From: Brucella gallinifaecis
GTDB taxonomy: Bacteria; Pseudomonadota; Alphaproteobacteria; Rhizobiales; Rhizobiaceae
Assembly (NCBI RefSeq): GCF_006476605.1
Contig: NZ_ML636814.1
Coordinates: forward strand, 1 to 53,381
DNA length: 53,381 nucleotides
Reading direction: 5' to 3'
A model generated the notes under the pieces. It had not been told where the DNA came from, did not search any database, and was given only the letters and a program-made list of their open reading frames with translations. Position numbers and translations under genes: made by a program. Below are positions 9,459 to 17,585 of this stretch, one piece after another (positions within the stretch are counted from its first letter, which is position 1; the number at the start of each line of letters is the position of its first letter).

Positions 9459-9470
9459 ATACATTTGTAT
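9459..9470. promoter_or_regulatory. Candidate operator upstream of the sugar ABC-dhaKL operon
   Basis: The palindrome ATACA-TT-TGTAT lies about 107 bp upstream of the binding-protein start. On the minus strand it overlaps a possible promoter, TTGTAA, 17 bp, TATGCA. No regulator gene is adjacent, so this is only a candidate. Confidence 0.35.
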
Positions 9471-9479
9471 AATTTAAAT

Positions 9480-10660
9480 TACAAGAGTAAAATGGCTAAA
9501 TATGCCGCCATGTAAACACTGTGCCTTTTATTGCTGGATGACACTTTTGCTAATGGAAGAACGCTTTAACCATTATTAATCATCTTATAACGAATAAGGA
9601 CGCAGCCATTTTCTATGGCCACGATCACATAGAGCCCTGGGAAAAAGGTAGTTCTGGTAGTAATACAGATACCTAAAATTGATTTATGGAGAGATGAGTT
9701 TTTTAACAATGCCCATTAGAAAGGAAGCCGCATTAACAATTAGCTTAAGGCAGGCGGAAACACTACTCAACGGCTAGCCTACTGATCTATATATACTAAA
9801 TACACTCGAAATAGCGTGCTCGCACGTCAACAGATCTGTAGCTGCTTTCGTGTCTGGATGAACGTAATCTTTGGTAATGTAAACATCGTAAATCAACTTC
9901 CAGCGCCACCACTTTGTGTCACAAATAATTTGACACGCAGTTTTGCTCTACCTCAGATTCAATATGAGTCTACGTGATGTAGAGGAATACTTGATACTAG
10001 GCTCAATGGAGCATCAATGACAGATTTCATTCCTATCATTCGACAAAAGCTGCAATAGCCGCCAACATTTCCCCATCCAGACCATTAATATCGACTCCAA
10101 GCATCAGCGTCTTCTTTATAATGCGCCTGTAAAAAATATGATAGATAACCATTAAGTGAACAATTACTCAGTCAAATGGCGCTGCATTAAACCTATCCCG
10201 CGCATCCCTCAGACCATCTGTTATAATGCAAAATGCATTTCCTGCACCCTTTTGAAAAAAAAGGGCGTACATAAAACAATGAAACTTAATTGGATTTTTT
10301 GTTTCACCAGCCAGAGTCTAAGAAAGAAAACATTACTCACTGGAAAGTCACGTATCAAAGCCACCTTCAAAGGCACTGCTAGTGTAGTTAATATAAAATG
10401 ATTTGGTTAAAATTGTCTAGCTTCAAAACAATTTCATTCCCGGATTTCGTTCATCACTCTGCATATGTTCATTAATCCAACCGCGATTAGCTTACCATAG
10501 AGTTTTTTATCCTAAGCGACAAAGAAACGAATATCACCAATTAATCACCACCCTCGCGCAACTAACCGTCGCCAATAATCAAGTATCTTTATAATGGGAG
10601 CCTACCAAGCCGGGTGTTATCATAATTGAGTGTTTCATTATATGTGGCTGAGTTACACGC
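9480..10660. other. Long intergenic stretch without a recognisable gene
   Basis: About 1.2 kb of AT-rich sequence with no coding frame that resembles a protein family. An 81-codon frame at 10156-10401 has no convincing RBS or family features and is not called. A short hairpin (CCCTTTT / AAAAGGG, loop GAAAA) lies at 10247-10265. The stretch leads into an IS remnant and the rep region. Confidence 0.6.
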
Positions 10661-11250
10661 ATGAAGGAGATAATAGGCGCTGAACTTTTCTGGCGTTCTG
10701 ATGCTACCTGGTCGGCTCTTGAGTTTCATCTGCCTAAAAACCAGACCGGTGCGCGGCGTGTTGATGATAGACACGATCTCCGGCATTCTTCATGTGTTGA
10801 AGGTCGATTGGCGCTAGTGTGCTGTTATTGCCAATTACGGTCCGGCAAAGGTTGTCTATAAGCGTTACTATCATTGGTTTCTGAGGCGTATCTGGCAGCG
10901 TATTTTCGAGAAAATGGCTGCAGCCGGCCCCATGGTGGAAGAACAAGCAAAATCCTCAGTAAGTGCATTATCTGATCGATGATTGCGGCAGGCCGGTCGT
11001 CTTCAGCTTAACGCCCGGCAATTTTGGGGGCATCAAAACGGCCAAAGCAGTTGCTGAAAGTCATGCGCTCTATAAAACGGCTGCTCGCTGACAAAGCCTA
11101 TGATGTCGGCACGTATCGAACACCTTATCTACCAACTCAAGAACTGGCAGCGTATCGCAACGCATTACGAGAGACTGCCTGTAAATTATCTTGTAGCTAT
11201 TGCCCTTATACCAGCAGCGATCGCATGCAGCGGAATGGCCCATCGAAATA
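10661..11250 (+). pseudogene. IS5-family transposase remnant
   Basis: Pieces of one transposase appear in different frames: ELFWRSDATWSALEFHLPKN and ARRVDDR near 10680-10770, then ISGILHVLKVDWR, then TPGNFGGIKTAKAVAESHA near 11010-11060, then LLADKAYD, and last NWQRIATHYERLPVNYLVAI near 11135-11205. Order and content match IS5/IS427-type transposases. Frameshifts, stops and a deletion after LADKAYDVGT show long decay. No terminal repeats were identified with confidence. Confidence 0.75.
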
Positions 11251-11376
11251 ATATCTCTTTTCTCCCATATATAGTCGATCATGGATCGGCGATGATTTTG
11301 CTATAAAAAAGCAAGCCTAGCACCCTTGATTTTACATTTTTCTACTTTCAGCAAGGTGACGGAATAAATGCAACAT

Positions 11377-11396
11377 AAATAGACTGCCGTCTATTT
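11377..11396. promoter_or_regulatory. parS-like palindrome upstream of repA
   Basis: A 20-bp palindrome with one mismatched pair, core TAGACTGCCGTCTA, about 190 bp before repA. The same 14-bp core, with one central base changed, recurs at the repA/repB junction. Its centre (GC) and size fit the repABC centromere layout, but the arms are not the usual GTT...AAC. Binding by RepB, or by RepA as operator, is inferred. Confidence 0.55.
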
Positions 11397-11584
11397 TTAA
11401 AATAAGCATTGTATATCATTTAGTTAGATAGATATCGATTCGCATAAATCTCAAATATCCGCATATTGAAAAAGTCTGGCAACGCTTTGTTAATAGAGAC
11501 CTCTTGCAGCAAAATGAGAATCGGACATAATGACGATATTTAGACGGTATCAGTTTCAGTGCCGTCACTAGGGATGTCAAGGCA

Positions 11585-12778
11585 ATGAATATCGCAAATC
11601 CAGCAGAACCTCTGTCGTTTGATGACATGATATTGATGCAAGGGCGAGAAATATCGCACAAGCTCAATCTGCTGCGCCATGAAAATTTTCCGCCAGATGC
11701 CCGTAAATCTTTGCGGCAATTTTCTATGGCTGAAGCTGCCTATTTTCTCGGCGTCTCTCCAAGCAACCTGAAGAAGCTTCACCTTGAAGGCAAGGGAGTT
11801 GAACCAACCATTCTTTCTGGTGGTCGCCGCGCTTATTCTATCGAACAGATTCAGGAATTGCGTCAGTGGCTCGATCGCAATGGCCGTGCCGAAGTTAAAC
11901 GTTATGTACCGCATCGCCGTGGCAATGAAAAGCTTCAGGTCATTGGTGTCGTAAACTTCAAGGGTGGCTCAGGAAAAACAACCACTGCGGCGCATCTTGC
12001 ACAGCATCTGGCGTTAACAGGCCACCGTGTTCTCGCGATCGACCTCGATCCGCAGGCTTCAATGTCTGCCTTGCATGGCATCCAACCCGAACTTGATGAG
12101 TTTCCATCGCTTTACGAAGCTATCCGTTATGATGATCAGCGCAAGCCAATCCGCGATGTCATCCGCAAGACAAACTTTCCGGGTCTCGATATTATTCCTG
12201 CAATGCTGGAGCTGCAGGAATATGAATATGATACACCACTTGCCATGCAGAATGGCGGTGAAGGCAAAACTTTCTTCAGCCGTATAGCTATAGCGCTGGA
12301 CGAAGTCGAAAAGGATTACGACATCGTCGTAATCGACTGTCCGCCACAGCTCGGCTATCTGACACTGACAGCCTTATCCGCGGCAACATCTGTGCTGATT
12401 ACCGTGCATCCGCAAATGCTTGATCTGATGTCCATGTCACAGTTTCTGCTCATGCTTGGCGACATTCTTAAAACTGTCCGTCAAGCAGGTGGAGCGGTAC
12501 ATCTTGACTGGTTCCGATATCTCATCACCCGCTATGAACCAACAGATGTGCCGCAAGCACAAATGGTCGGCTTTATGCAGAGCATGTTGGCATCACATAT
12601 GCTCAAGCATCAAATGCTGAAATCAACAGCAATCTCGGATGCCGGCCTTACCAAACAGACCCTTTATGAGGTCGAACGCTCATCCATGAACCGAGCTACA
12701 TATGATAGGGCAATGGAATCCATGGAGATGGTGAATTCTGAAATTCGAGGTCTCATTCATGAGGCCTGGGGTCGTTAG
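11585..12778 (+). CDS. repA: Plasmid partitioning ATPase RepA (ParA family)
   Basis: RepA drives segregation of repABC replicons and represses the operon together with RepB. The 397-residue protein has an N-terminal HTH-like part (about 40-105, FSMAEAAYFLGVSPSNLKKL). The ParA ATPase follows, with the deviant Walker A VNFKGGSGKTTT at about 123-134, IDLDPQAS at about 152-159, and Walker B VVIDCPPQLG around 248-257. Length and order match Rhizobiales chromid RepA proteins. Its stop codon is inside a parS-like palindrome. The leader (11397-11584) also has a GACGG/CCGTC inverted repeat at about 11543-11566. Confidence 0.95.
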   Translation: MNIANPAEPLSFDDMILMQGREISHKLNLLRHENFPPDARKSLRQFSMAEAAYFLGVSPSNLKKLHLEGKGVEPTILSGGRRAYSIEQIQELRQWLDRNGRAEVKRYVPHRRGNEKLQVIGVVNFKGGSGKTTTAAHLAQHLALTGHRVLAIDLDPQASMSALHGIQPELDEFPSLYEAIRYDDQRKPIRDVIRKTNFPGLDIIPAMLELQEYEYDTPLAMQNGGEGKTFFSRIAIALDEVEKDYDIVVIDCPPQLGYLTLTALSAATSVLITVHPQMLDLMSMSQFLLMLGDILKTVRQAGGAVHLDWFRYLITRYEPTDVPQAQMVGFMQSMLASHMLKHQMLKSTAISDAGLTKQTLYEVERSSMNRATYDRAMESMEMVNSEIRGLIHEAWGR

Positions 12779-12790
12779 ACTGCGGTCTAA
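12775..12790. promoter_or_regulatory. parS-like palindrome at the repA-repB junction
   Basis: The 16-bp palindrome TTAGACTGCGGTCTAA, with one mismatched central pair, contains the repA stop (12776-12778). It shares the core TAGACTGC-S-GTCTA with the site at 11377-11396. Its location in the repA-repB gap is a known place for repABC centromeres. Confidence 0.6.
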
Positions 12791-12842
12791 TTTAAAAATT
12801 ATAAAGTAAAATCAGTCTTATGCCTGGTTTGAGGATAGATAA

Positions 12843-13829
12843 ATGGCACGAAAGAATATTTTTGAAAGTGTGATGCGACCGGAGACAGCGGAAGAACAGA
12901 CCGCAACTCCGGTTGAAAGCATTACACGACGTTTCGGTGCCGCAAAGTCTCTTTCTGCGTCCATTGATGAACTGGCAAAACAAGCTGCCCAAAAGCTTGA
13001 TGGGGAAACAATCGTCGAGCTTGATCCTGCTCTTCTTGATGTTTCTTTCATAGCAGATCGTCTGCCGGAAGTTAATGATCAGGAATATGCAGAACTGCTT
13101 GATGCTATCCGTGAGCGCGGCCAGGACAGCCCTATTCTGGTTCGCCCACATCCGCAGACCAGCGGACGCTATATGATAGTATTTGGTCATCGCCGTGCAA
13201 AGGTTGCTCATGAGCTCGGCATTAAGGTCAAAGCCGTCATCAAGCCCCTGGAAGATCTGGAACATATTATAAGCCAGGGACAGGAAAACTCGGCACGGGC
13301 CAATCTAAGTTTCATCGAACGCGTTCTATTCGCTGCTCGTCTTGAAGAAATGAGTTTCAGCCGTGAAGCAATTCAAGCAGCCCTTTCAGTCGATTATCAG
13401 ACTCTGTCCAAAATGCTGACAATCCCACGTGCCATTCCAGAAGAAATCCTTCTGGCAATAGGCCCGGCAAAAGGGATCGGTCGTGATCGCTGGCTAGAAC
13501 TGCGCAAACTCATCGAAATGCCAGGCAAGGCTGATGCTGCATATGAATTGATTGCCACCGATGCTTTCAAAAATGCACAGTCAGCAACACGCTTTGAGCA
13601 GCTTTATGGCTATCTCAAAGGCACAGGTCACAAAAAGCCGGTCACGAAAGCCGCGGCAAGGGCAGGGATGTCGTGGGCACCTGAAGACAAAAGTGTCAAT
13701 GTCACGATCAAACAGACAGGCAAAACAGCCACAATGGCGCTAGGCGCAGCAAATGGTAAGCGTTTTGCAGATTGGATATCTCGTAATCTCGACACGCTTT
13801 ATGCGTCATTCCGGGATGAAGAGAAGTGA
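12843..13829 (+). CDS. repB: Plasmid partitioning protein RepB (ParB family)
   Basis: DNA-binding partner of RepA that loads on the centromere. The 328-residue protein shows the ParB N-terminal box with VFGHRR at about 113-118 and QENSARANLSFIER at about 147-160. An HTH region follows (about 165-190, MSFSREAIQAALSVDYQTLSKM). The C-terminal part ends with a conserved RepB-type segment, GAANGKRFADWISRNLD. It starts 64 bp after repA, the gap holding the parS-like site. Confidence 0.95.
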   Translation: MARKNIFESVMRPETAEEQTATPVESITRRFGAAKSLSASIDELAKQAAQKLDGETIVELDPALLDVSFIADRLPEVNDQEYAELLDAIRERGQDSPILVRPHPQTSGRYMIVFGHRRAKVAHELGIKVKAVIKPLEDLEHIISQGQENSARANLSFIERVLFAARLEEMSFSREAIQAALSVDYQTLSKMLTIPRAIPEEILLAIGPAKGIGRDRWLELRKLIEMPGKADAAYELIATDAFKNAQSATRFEQLYGYLKGTGHKKPVTKAAARAGMSWAPEDKSVNVTIKQTGKTATMALGAANGKRFADWISRNLDTLYASFRDEEK

Positions 13830-13992
13830 ATGAGTAAGCGTATTCTGAGTTATCAAACTGCATTTAATATATTGCAATCAGTCGCAACAGAAGTCTGAGA
13901 CCGATTGTATATTTAAATGTGAACGAAAGCCCGAAATTCAATCGACTGCAGGTGATGGACACCTGTTCGAACAGAAAGAGGAAACCGAAGCA

Positions 13993-14046
13993 AAAGAAAA
14001 AGGCCCCCAAACGTCGCCGCGTGGAAGCCCTTCTCATTGGTTTAGC
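13993..14046 (-). ncRNA. Counter-transcribed RNA (ctRNA, incompatibility RNA) in the repB-repC gap
   Basis: In repABC replicons a small antisense RNA from the repB-repC gap limits RepC synthesis. Here the minus strand has a promoter at 14053-14081 and, about 50 nt on, a terminator-like stem (AGGGCTTCC with GGGGGCCT, one bulge) followed by TTTTTCTTTT near 13993-14005. The implied RNA of about 50-60 nt fits known ctRNA sizes. Exact ends are estimated. Confidence 0.75.
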
Positions 14047-14052
14047 AGCTAG

Positions 14053-14081
14053 AGAATCGCAAATCTACGAATCACTGTCAA
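14053..14081 (-). promoter_or_regulatory. Promoter of the repABC ctRNA
   Basis: On the minus strand, a consensus -35 TTGACA (14076-14081) is separated by exactly 17 bp from a -10 element GATTCT (14053-14058). It points away from repC, as expected for the antisense RNA. Confidence 0.7.
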
Positions 14082-14140
14082 GTGTTATTAGCGTCATTTT
14101 GGCGGTTAGATTTCTTTTGCCTTGTGGAAGGTGGAAGAAA

Positions 14141-15355
14141 ATGGAGCCTCAAATCGGATTGACGCCTTTTGGCCGTCAACGGATGACTCATGCCTTGCTG
14201 TCAGCACAAAAAAAGGCGCGGGAAATACCAGCAGGACTGTCTGTAGACAAGTGGCAGCTTCATCGCTGGCTTTGCGAGGGAAAGAGAGTTTTTGATCTTA
14301 ATGATCGTACGCTCTCTGTCTTATCTGCTTTATTGTCCTTTTATCCTGAAAATACACTGTGCGAGACGAACGGACTTGTTGTATTTCCTTCCAACAAACA
14401 ACTTTCATTGCGTGCCCATGGTATGGCAGATGCAACACTACGCAGACACCTGGCTGCGCTGGTCGATGCAGGATTCATTGCACGACAAGACAGCCCAAAT
14501 GGAAAACGTTATGTCCGTCGCACAAAATCCGGCGATGTAAGAATTGCTTTTGGTTTCTCTCTTGCGCCGCTTCTCGCACGCAAAGATGAAATTGAGAAAG
14601 CTGCCGAACAGATAAAAAACGACAAAGCTATGCTCCGAGAATTGCGAGAACAACTCACATTGCTCCGTAGGGATATTACGAAAACTCTTGAATATGTTCT
14701 CGACCAGCGCTTGGAAGGACCATGGGAGCATATCAGTACAGTTTTCAGAACTGTCATCGACACAATTCCACGCCGTGCTGGAACAGACGAAATAAAAGCT
14801 TTGATAGAAAAGCTTGAGCACATCTACACAACAATTGACAATGCTTTGAAAAATAAAGAAAAAATCAAAAAAGTGAGCGGCAATGAATCTCAAAATGAGC
14901 GGCACTATTATGAATCAAAACCAGATTCTAATATTGATAATAACGTTACAAAACCGGAAACAAGCAATCATCCGACACTAAATTCAGAACAATCTACCAA
15001 ACAATATGAAAACACGCTCTCTCTTGATTTTGTTCTAAGAGCTTGTCCAGAAATTGCCTCCTATGCATCCCAACCGATCGCACATTGGCAACATTTGATT
15101 AATACGACAGACAAGGTTCGCACCTTTATCGGGATTGATAGCAAGCTTCATCAATTTGCATTGAAAATTCTCGGACAGGAAAATACGGCTATTGTTATCG
15201 CTTATCTTTTACAAAGATATGGTGAAATACGATCTGTCAGTGGCTATATGCGAATTTTGATAGAAAAGGCTGCTGAGGATAAATTTGCGGTGAAAGCGCT
15301 TATGAACAGTGCTCTCCATTGCAAAAATCGGCAATTATCTGGAAATCTTCAATAA
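14141..15355 (+). CDS. repC: Replication initiator RepC
   Basis: RepC binds the origin within its own gene and starts replication. The 404-residue protein begins MEPQIGLTPFGRQRMT. A winged-helix region (about 75-125, FPSNKQLSLRAHGMADATLRRHLAALVDAGFI) and a long helical middle part follow. The C-terminal domain at about 295-390 includes LDFVLRACPEIASYA. ATG 14141 was chosen because it gives the standard RepC N-terminus, has GAAGGTGGA upstream, and leaves the ctRNA target in the leader. An upstream in-frame extension to 13919 would run through the ctRNA locus. Confidence 0.93.
   Translation: MEPQIGLTPFGRQRMTHALLSAQKKAREIPAGLSVDKWQLHRWLCEGKRVFDLNDRTLSVLSALLSFYPENTLCETNGLVVFPSNKQLSLRAHGMADATLRRHLAALVDAGFIARQDSPNGKRYVRRTKSGDVRIAFGFSLAPLLARKDEIEKAAEQIKNDKAMLRELREQLTLLRRDITKTLEYVLDQRLEGPWEHISTVFRTVIDTIPRRAGTDEIKALIEKLEHIYTTIDNALKNKEKIKKVSGNESQNERHYYESKPDSNIDNNVTKPETSNHPTLNSEQSTKQYENTLSLDFVLRACPEIASYASQPIAHWQHLINTTDKVRTFIGIDSKLHQFALKILGQENTAIVIAYLLQRYGEIRSVSGYMRILIEKAAEDKFAVKALMNSALHCKNRQLSGNLQ
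14840..15010 (+). other. Probable replication origin tract inside repC
   Basis: Within repC, about 14840-15010 is clearly AT-rich and encodes a low-complexity linker (many N, K, E, S). repABC origins have been mapped to an AT-rich stretch inside repC, so this is the likely unwinding region. Limits are approximate. Confidence 0.5.
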
Positions 15356-15387
15356 TGCATTTGGATGGCAGAAGATCATATAAAAGA

Positions 15388-15408
15388 CGTCAGAATTTTC
15401 ATCTGACG
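15388..15408 (-). terminator. Terminator between convergent repC and terC
   Basis: The inverted repeat CGTCAGA / TCTGACG has a 7-nt loop. On the minus strand it is followed by a T-rich run (TCTTTTAT), so it suits terC best, though it may also stop repC transcripts. Confidence 0.6.
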
Positions 15409-15436
15409 CCTTGATATTGATTGATTGAACAAGCTT

Positions 15437-16432
15437 TTACAAATGTAATTTGCTTATTATTTTCGCATCATTTTTTGTCTTGAGCAATGAAAAAACAATA
15501 CCTGCACCAAGAATTGCAAATGTTATAGCCAATGACCAAACTGGTGGAAACTTTTCCCAGTCCATAAGATCAGCAATGAACATCTTCGATCCAATAAAGA
15601 TGAGCAGAATGGATAATGCATATTTAAGATAGGCAAAACGATGCAGAACCGCAGACAAGGCAAAGAATAAAGCTCTGAGGCCAAGGATCGCAAAAATGTT
15701 AGAGGTATAAACGATGAAAGGATCGGTTGTGATCGTAAAGACCGCAGGCACCGAATCTACTGCAAAGATCAGATCGGCAAATTCGATCATCACCAATGCC
15801 AGGAAAAGTGGTGTTGCAAAACGAACCATCTTACCTGTTTTGCCATCCTTGATACGCACAAAGAACGAATTCCCATGCAACTCATCTGTGACACGCATAT
15901 ATTTGCGAGCAAAGCGTAAGAATGGATTACCACTTAAATCAGGCTCTTCCTCATCACCTGAGAACAGCATTTTGATACCTGTTACAATTAAGAAAATTGC
16001 AAAGAGGTAAAGAACCCAGTGATAATTCGCGACAATGGTAGCGCCCAGGCCAATCATAATACCGCGTAAGACGATAACGCCAAGAATTCCCCAAAACAGT
16101 ACACGATGTTGATATTTCCTGGGGATTGCAAAGAAGCTGAAAATCAATGCAATGACAAAGATATTATCCAGCGCCAAAGTCTTTTCGACCACAAAAGCGG
16201 TCAGATATTGGGCCATTGCTTCGCTGGACAATTGCCACCAGACAAAGCCCGAAAAGGCCAATCCCAGCATTATATAAAATGCCGACATTTTCAAGCTTTC
16301 AGCAATCCCAATCTCATGATCTTCTTTATTGAAGACACCAAGATCCAGCACCAAAAGTGTCAGAACAATACCTATAAACACCAGCCACATCCAGACTGGC
16401 GTTCCCATAAAAACTGTAGTGAAAATTTCCAT
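15437..16432 (-). CDS. terC: TerC/Alx-family integral membrane protein
   Basis: A multi-spanning inner-membrane protein of 331 residues. The TerC family is linked to tellurite resistance and, for Alx, to manganese efflux. Family marks are the acidic membrane motifs EKTLALDNIFVIALIF (about 82-97) and MIEFADLIFAVDSVPAVF (about 215-232), spaced as two repeats, and FGILG-like and GLRALFF blocks. ATG 16432 has AGAGGTCGGA upstream; an in-frame TTG six codons earlier is less likely. A structured leader precedes it. Metal specificity is not proven here. Confidence 0.88.
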   Translation of the reverse strand: MEIFTTVFMGTPVWMWLVFIGIVLTLLVLDLGVFNKEDHEIGIAESLKMSAFYIMLGLAFSGFVWWQLSSEAMAQYLTAFVVEKTLALDNIFVIALIFSFFAIPRKYQHRVLFWGILGVIVLRGIMIGLGATIVANYHWVLYLFAIFLIVTGIKMLFSGDEEEPDLSGNPFLRFARKYMRVTDELHGNSFFVRIKDGKTGKMVRFATPLFLALVMIEFADLIFAVDSVPAVFTITTDPFIVYTSNIFAILGLRALFFALSAVLHRFAYLKYALSILLIFIGSKMFIADLMDWEKFPPVWSLAITFAILGAGIVFSLLKTKNDAKIISKLHL

Positions 16433-16474
16433 TTCCGACCTCTGTTTCAATTAACAAGGTCGGCAAGGATTTGT

Positions 16475-16545
16475 CCGGGCTGACCTCGAGCTTACTCGAA
16501 GTGGTCCGACATCACGGCTTCCAAGAAGCCGCCAGAGGGGCCCGG
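16475..16545 (-). promoter_or_regulatory. Structured leader RNA of terC (candidate riboswitch)
   Basis: Read on the minus strand, outer pairing CCGGGC (16540-16545) with GCCCGG (16475-16480) encloses two hairpins. One is CGGCTTC-TTG-GAAGCCG (16515-16531), a 7-bp stem. The other is ACTTCGAG-TAAG-CTCGAGGT (16483-16502), an 8-bp stem with one G·T pair. Together they make a three-way-junction fold 43 nt or more before the terC start. TerC/Alx genes are often under the yybP-ykoY manganese riboswitch, but I could not match its conserved loops here, so class membership is open. Confidence 0.5.
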
Positions 16546-16626
16546 TCCACAGAGGTTTAGTTAAGAACCGTTTGTTCAGTTTCAAGCGGAAAATGAAAAA
16601 TTTTGACAGACCCCAGAAAAAGCAGA

Positions 16627-17577
16627 TCAGACATTTAAATCATCAAAAGCTTTTATCATTGTTTCTTTTGAACTTTTATTAGCAATCAGACATGCCAAGA
16701 GAATACGGGCCTGACCGGGACGTAGGGTTTGTGAATGAATTGCACCGGCTGCACAAAGATCATATCCGCCGCCACCACCGCCATAACCGGGTAGCAAAAT
16801 ACCCGTTGGAACGCGGCTCGAAACCACCACCGGAATATTATGTTTTGTGCATTGTTTGACAGCTTCAACAATAATTATATTGGCATTGCCGGAACCCAGA
16901 GCCGCAAGCACAATTCCCTGATTTCCAGCCTCAATGCTCGCCTGAATATGCACATCGTCGCAACCGGGATAGATGGCGATAATATCAACCTTAATTGCAT
17001 TGACTGACGCGGGTAGGTGGATTGTATCCGGTGCATCAAGATCACGCACAGATCTGAATGCATCAGCATGATCACTACTGAATTTGAAGGCCCCCCACGC
17101 AGGCACAATCCTGCCGCCAAATGCAACTAGTACACCTTTTTGCGCATTGGCTTTATCTGTTGCGAGATTGATTGCTTTTGTCAGGTTGGATGGACCGTCC
17201 GCATCGGGATGATCGGCGGTGAATTGCGCACCGGTGAAAATCACTGGCTTGGAAAGATGGTTCTGCAAATGAACGAGCAGGGCCGTTTCTTCCATGGCAT
17301 CTGTGCCATGCAGCACGACAACGCCACAGATTTCCGGGTCTGCAATCTGTGCTGCAACTGCTTCAGAAATGGTCTGCATATCGATTAATGTCAGACTGGA
17401 AGAATCTTTTGCCATCAGATCGATGGGACGCAGCTGTGCCCCGACAGCGCCAAGAGTGACAAGCAGATCGTCGCTATTGAGCGTCGGCGTACTTGCACCG
17501 TCTTCGCCACGTTTGCTTGCAATAGTTCCACCGGTGGCAATGACTGCCACCAATGGTTTGAATTGCGAATTATTCAC
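16627..17577 (-). CDS. L-asparaginase (AnsA/AnsB family)
   Basis: Hydrolyses L-asparagine to aspartate and ammonia. The protein (about 316 aa) carries both catalytic signatures: VIATGGTIAS with the nucleophilic Thr near residue 15, and GVVVLHGTDAMEETA with the second Thr and Asp. The late GYGGGGGGYDLCAAGAI block is also typical. No signal peptide is seen, so it is probably cytoplasmic. GTG 17577 is preferred because GAGGGG lies just before it; a TTG at 17589 is possible. It follows the asparagine permease gene with almost no gap, fitting uptake plus hydrolysis in one operon. Confidence 0.88.
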   Translation of the reverse strand: MNNSQFKPLVAVIATGGTIASKRGEDGASTPTLNSDDLLVTLGAVGAQLRPIDLMAKDSSSLTLIDMQTISEAVAAQIADPEICGVVVLHGTDAMEETALLVHLQNHLSKPVIFTGAQFTADHPDADGPSNLTKAINLATDKANAQKGVLVAFGGRIVPAWGAFKFSSDHADAFRSVRDLDAPDTIHLPASVNAIKVDIIAIYPGCDDVHIQASIEAGNQGIVLAALGSGNANIIIVEAVKQCTKHNIPVVVSSRVPTGILLPGYGGGGGGYDLCAAGAIHSQTLRPGQARILLACLIANKSSKETMIKAFDDLNV

Positions 17578-17585
17578 ACTGCCCC

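Noticed and set aside
10156..10401. An 81-codon frame in the gap before repA
   Set aside because: No RBS, no recognisable motif and composition like the surrounding non-coding DNA.
12792..13265. Antisense reading frame over the start of repB
   Set aside because: The sense strand is a clear ParB-family protein; the antisense product has no family features.
13919..14140. Longer N-terminus for RepC
   Set aside because: The extension is Lys/Arg-rich, crosses the ctRNA and its promoter, and is not part of known RepC proteins.
16475..16545. Firm call of a yybP-ykoY manganese riboswitch before terC
   Set aside because: Gene context fits, but I could not find the conserved loop sequences; only a structured leader is claimed.
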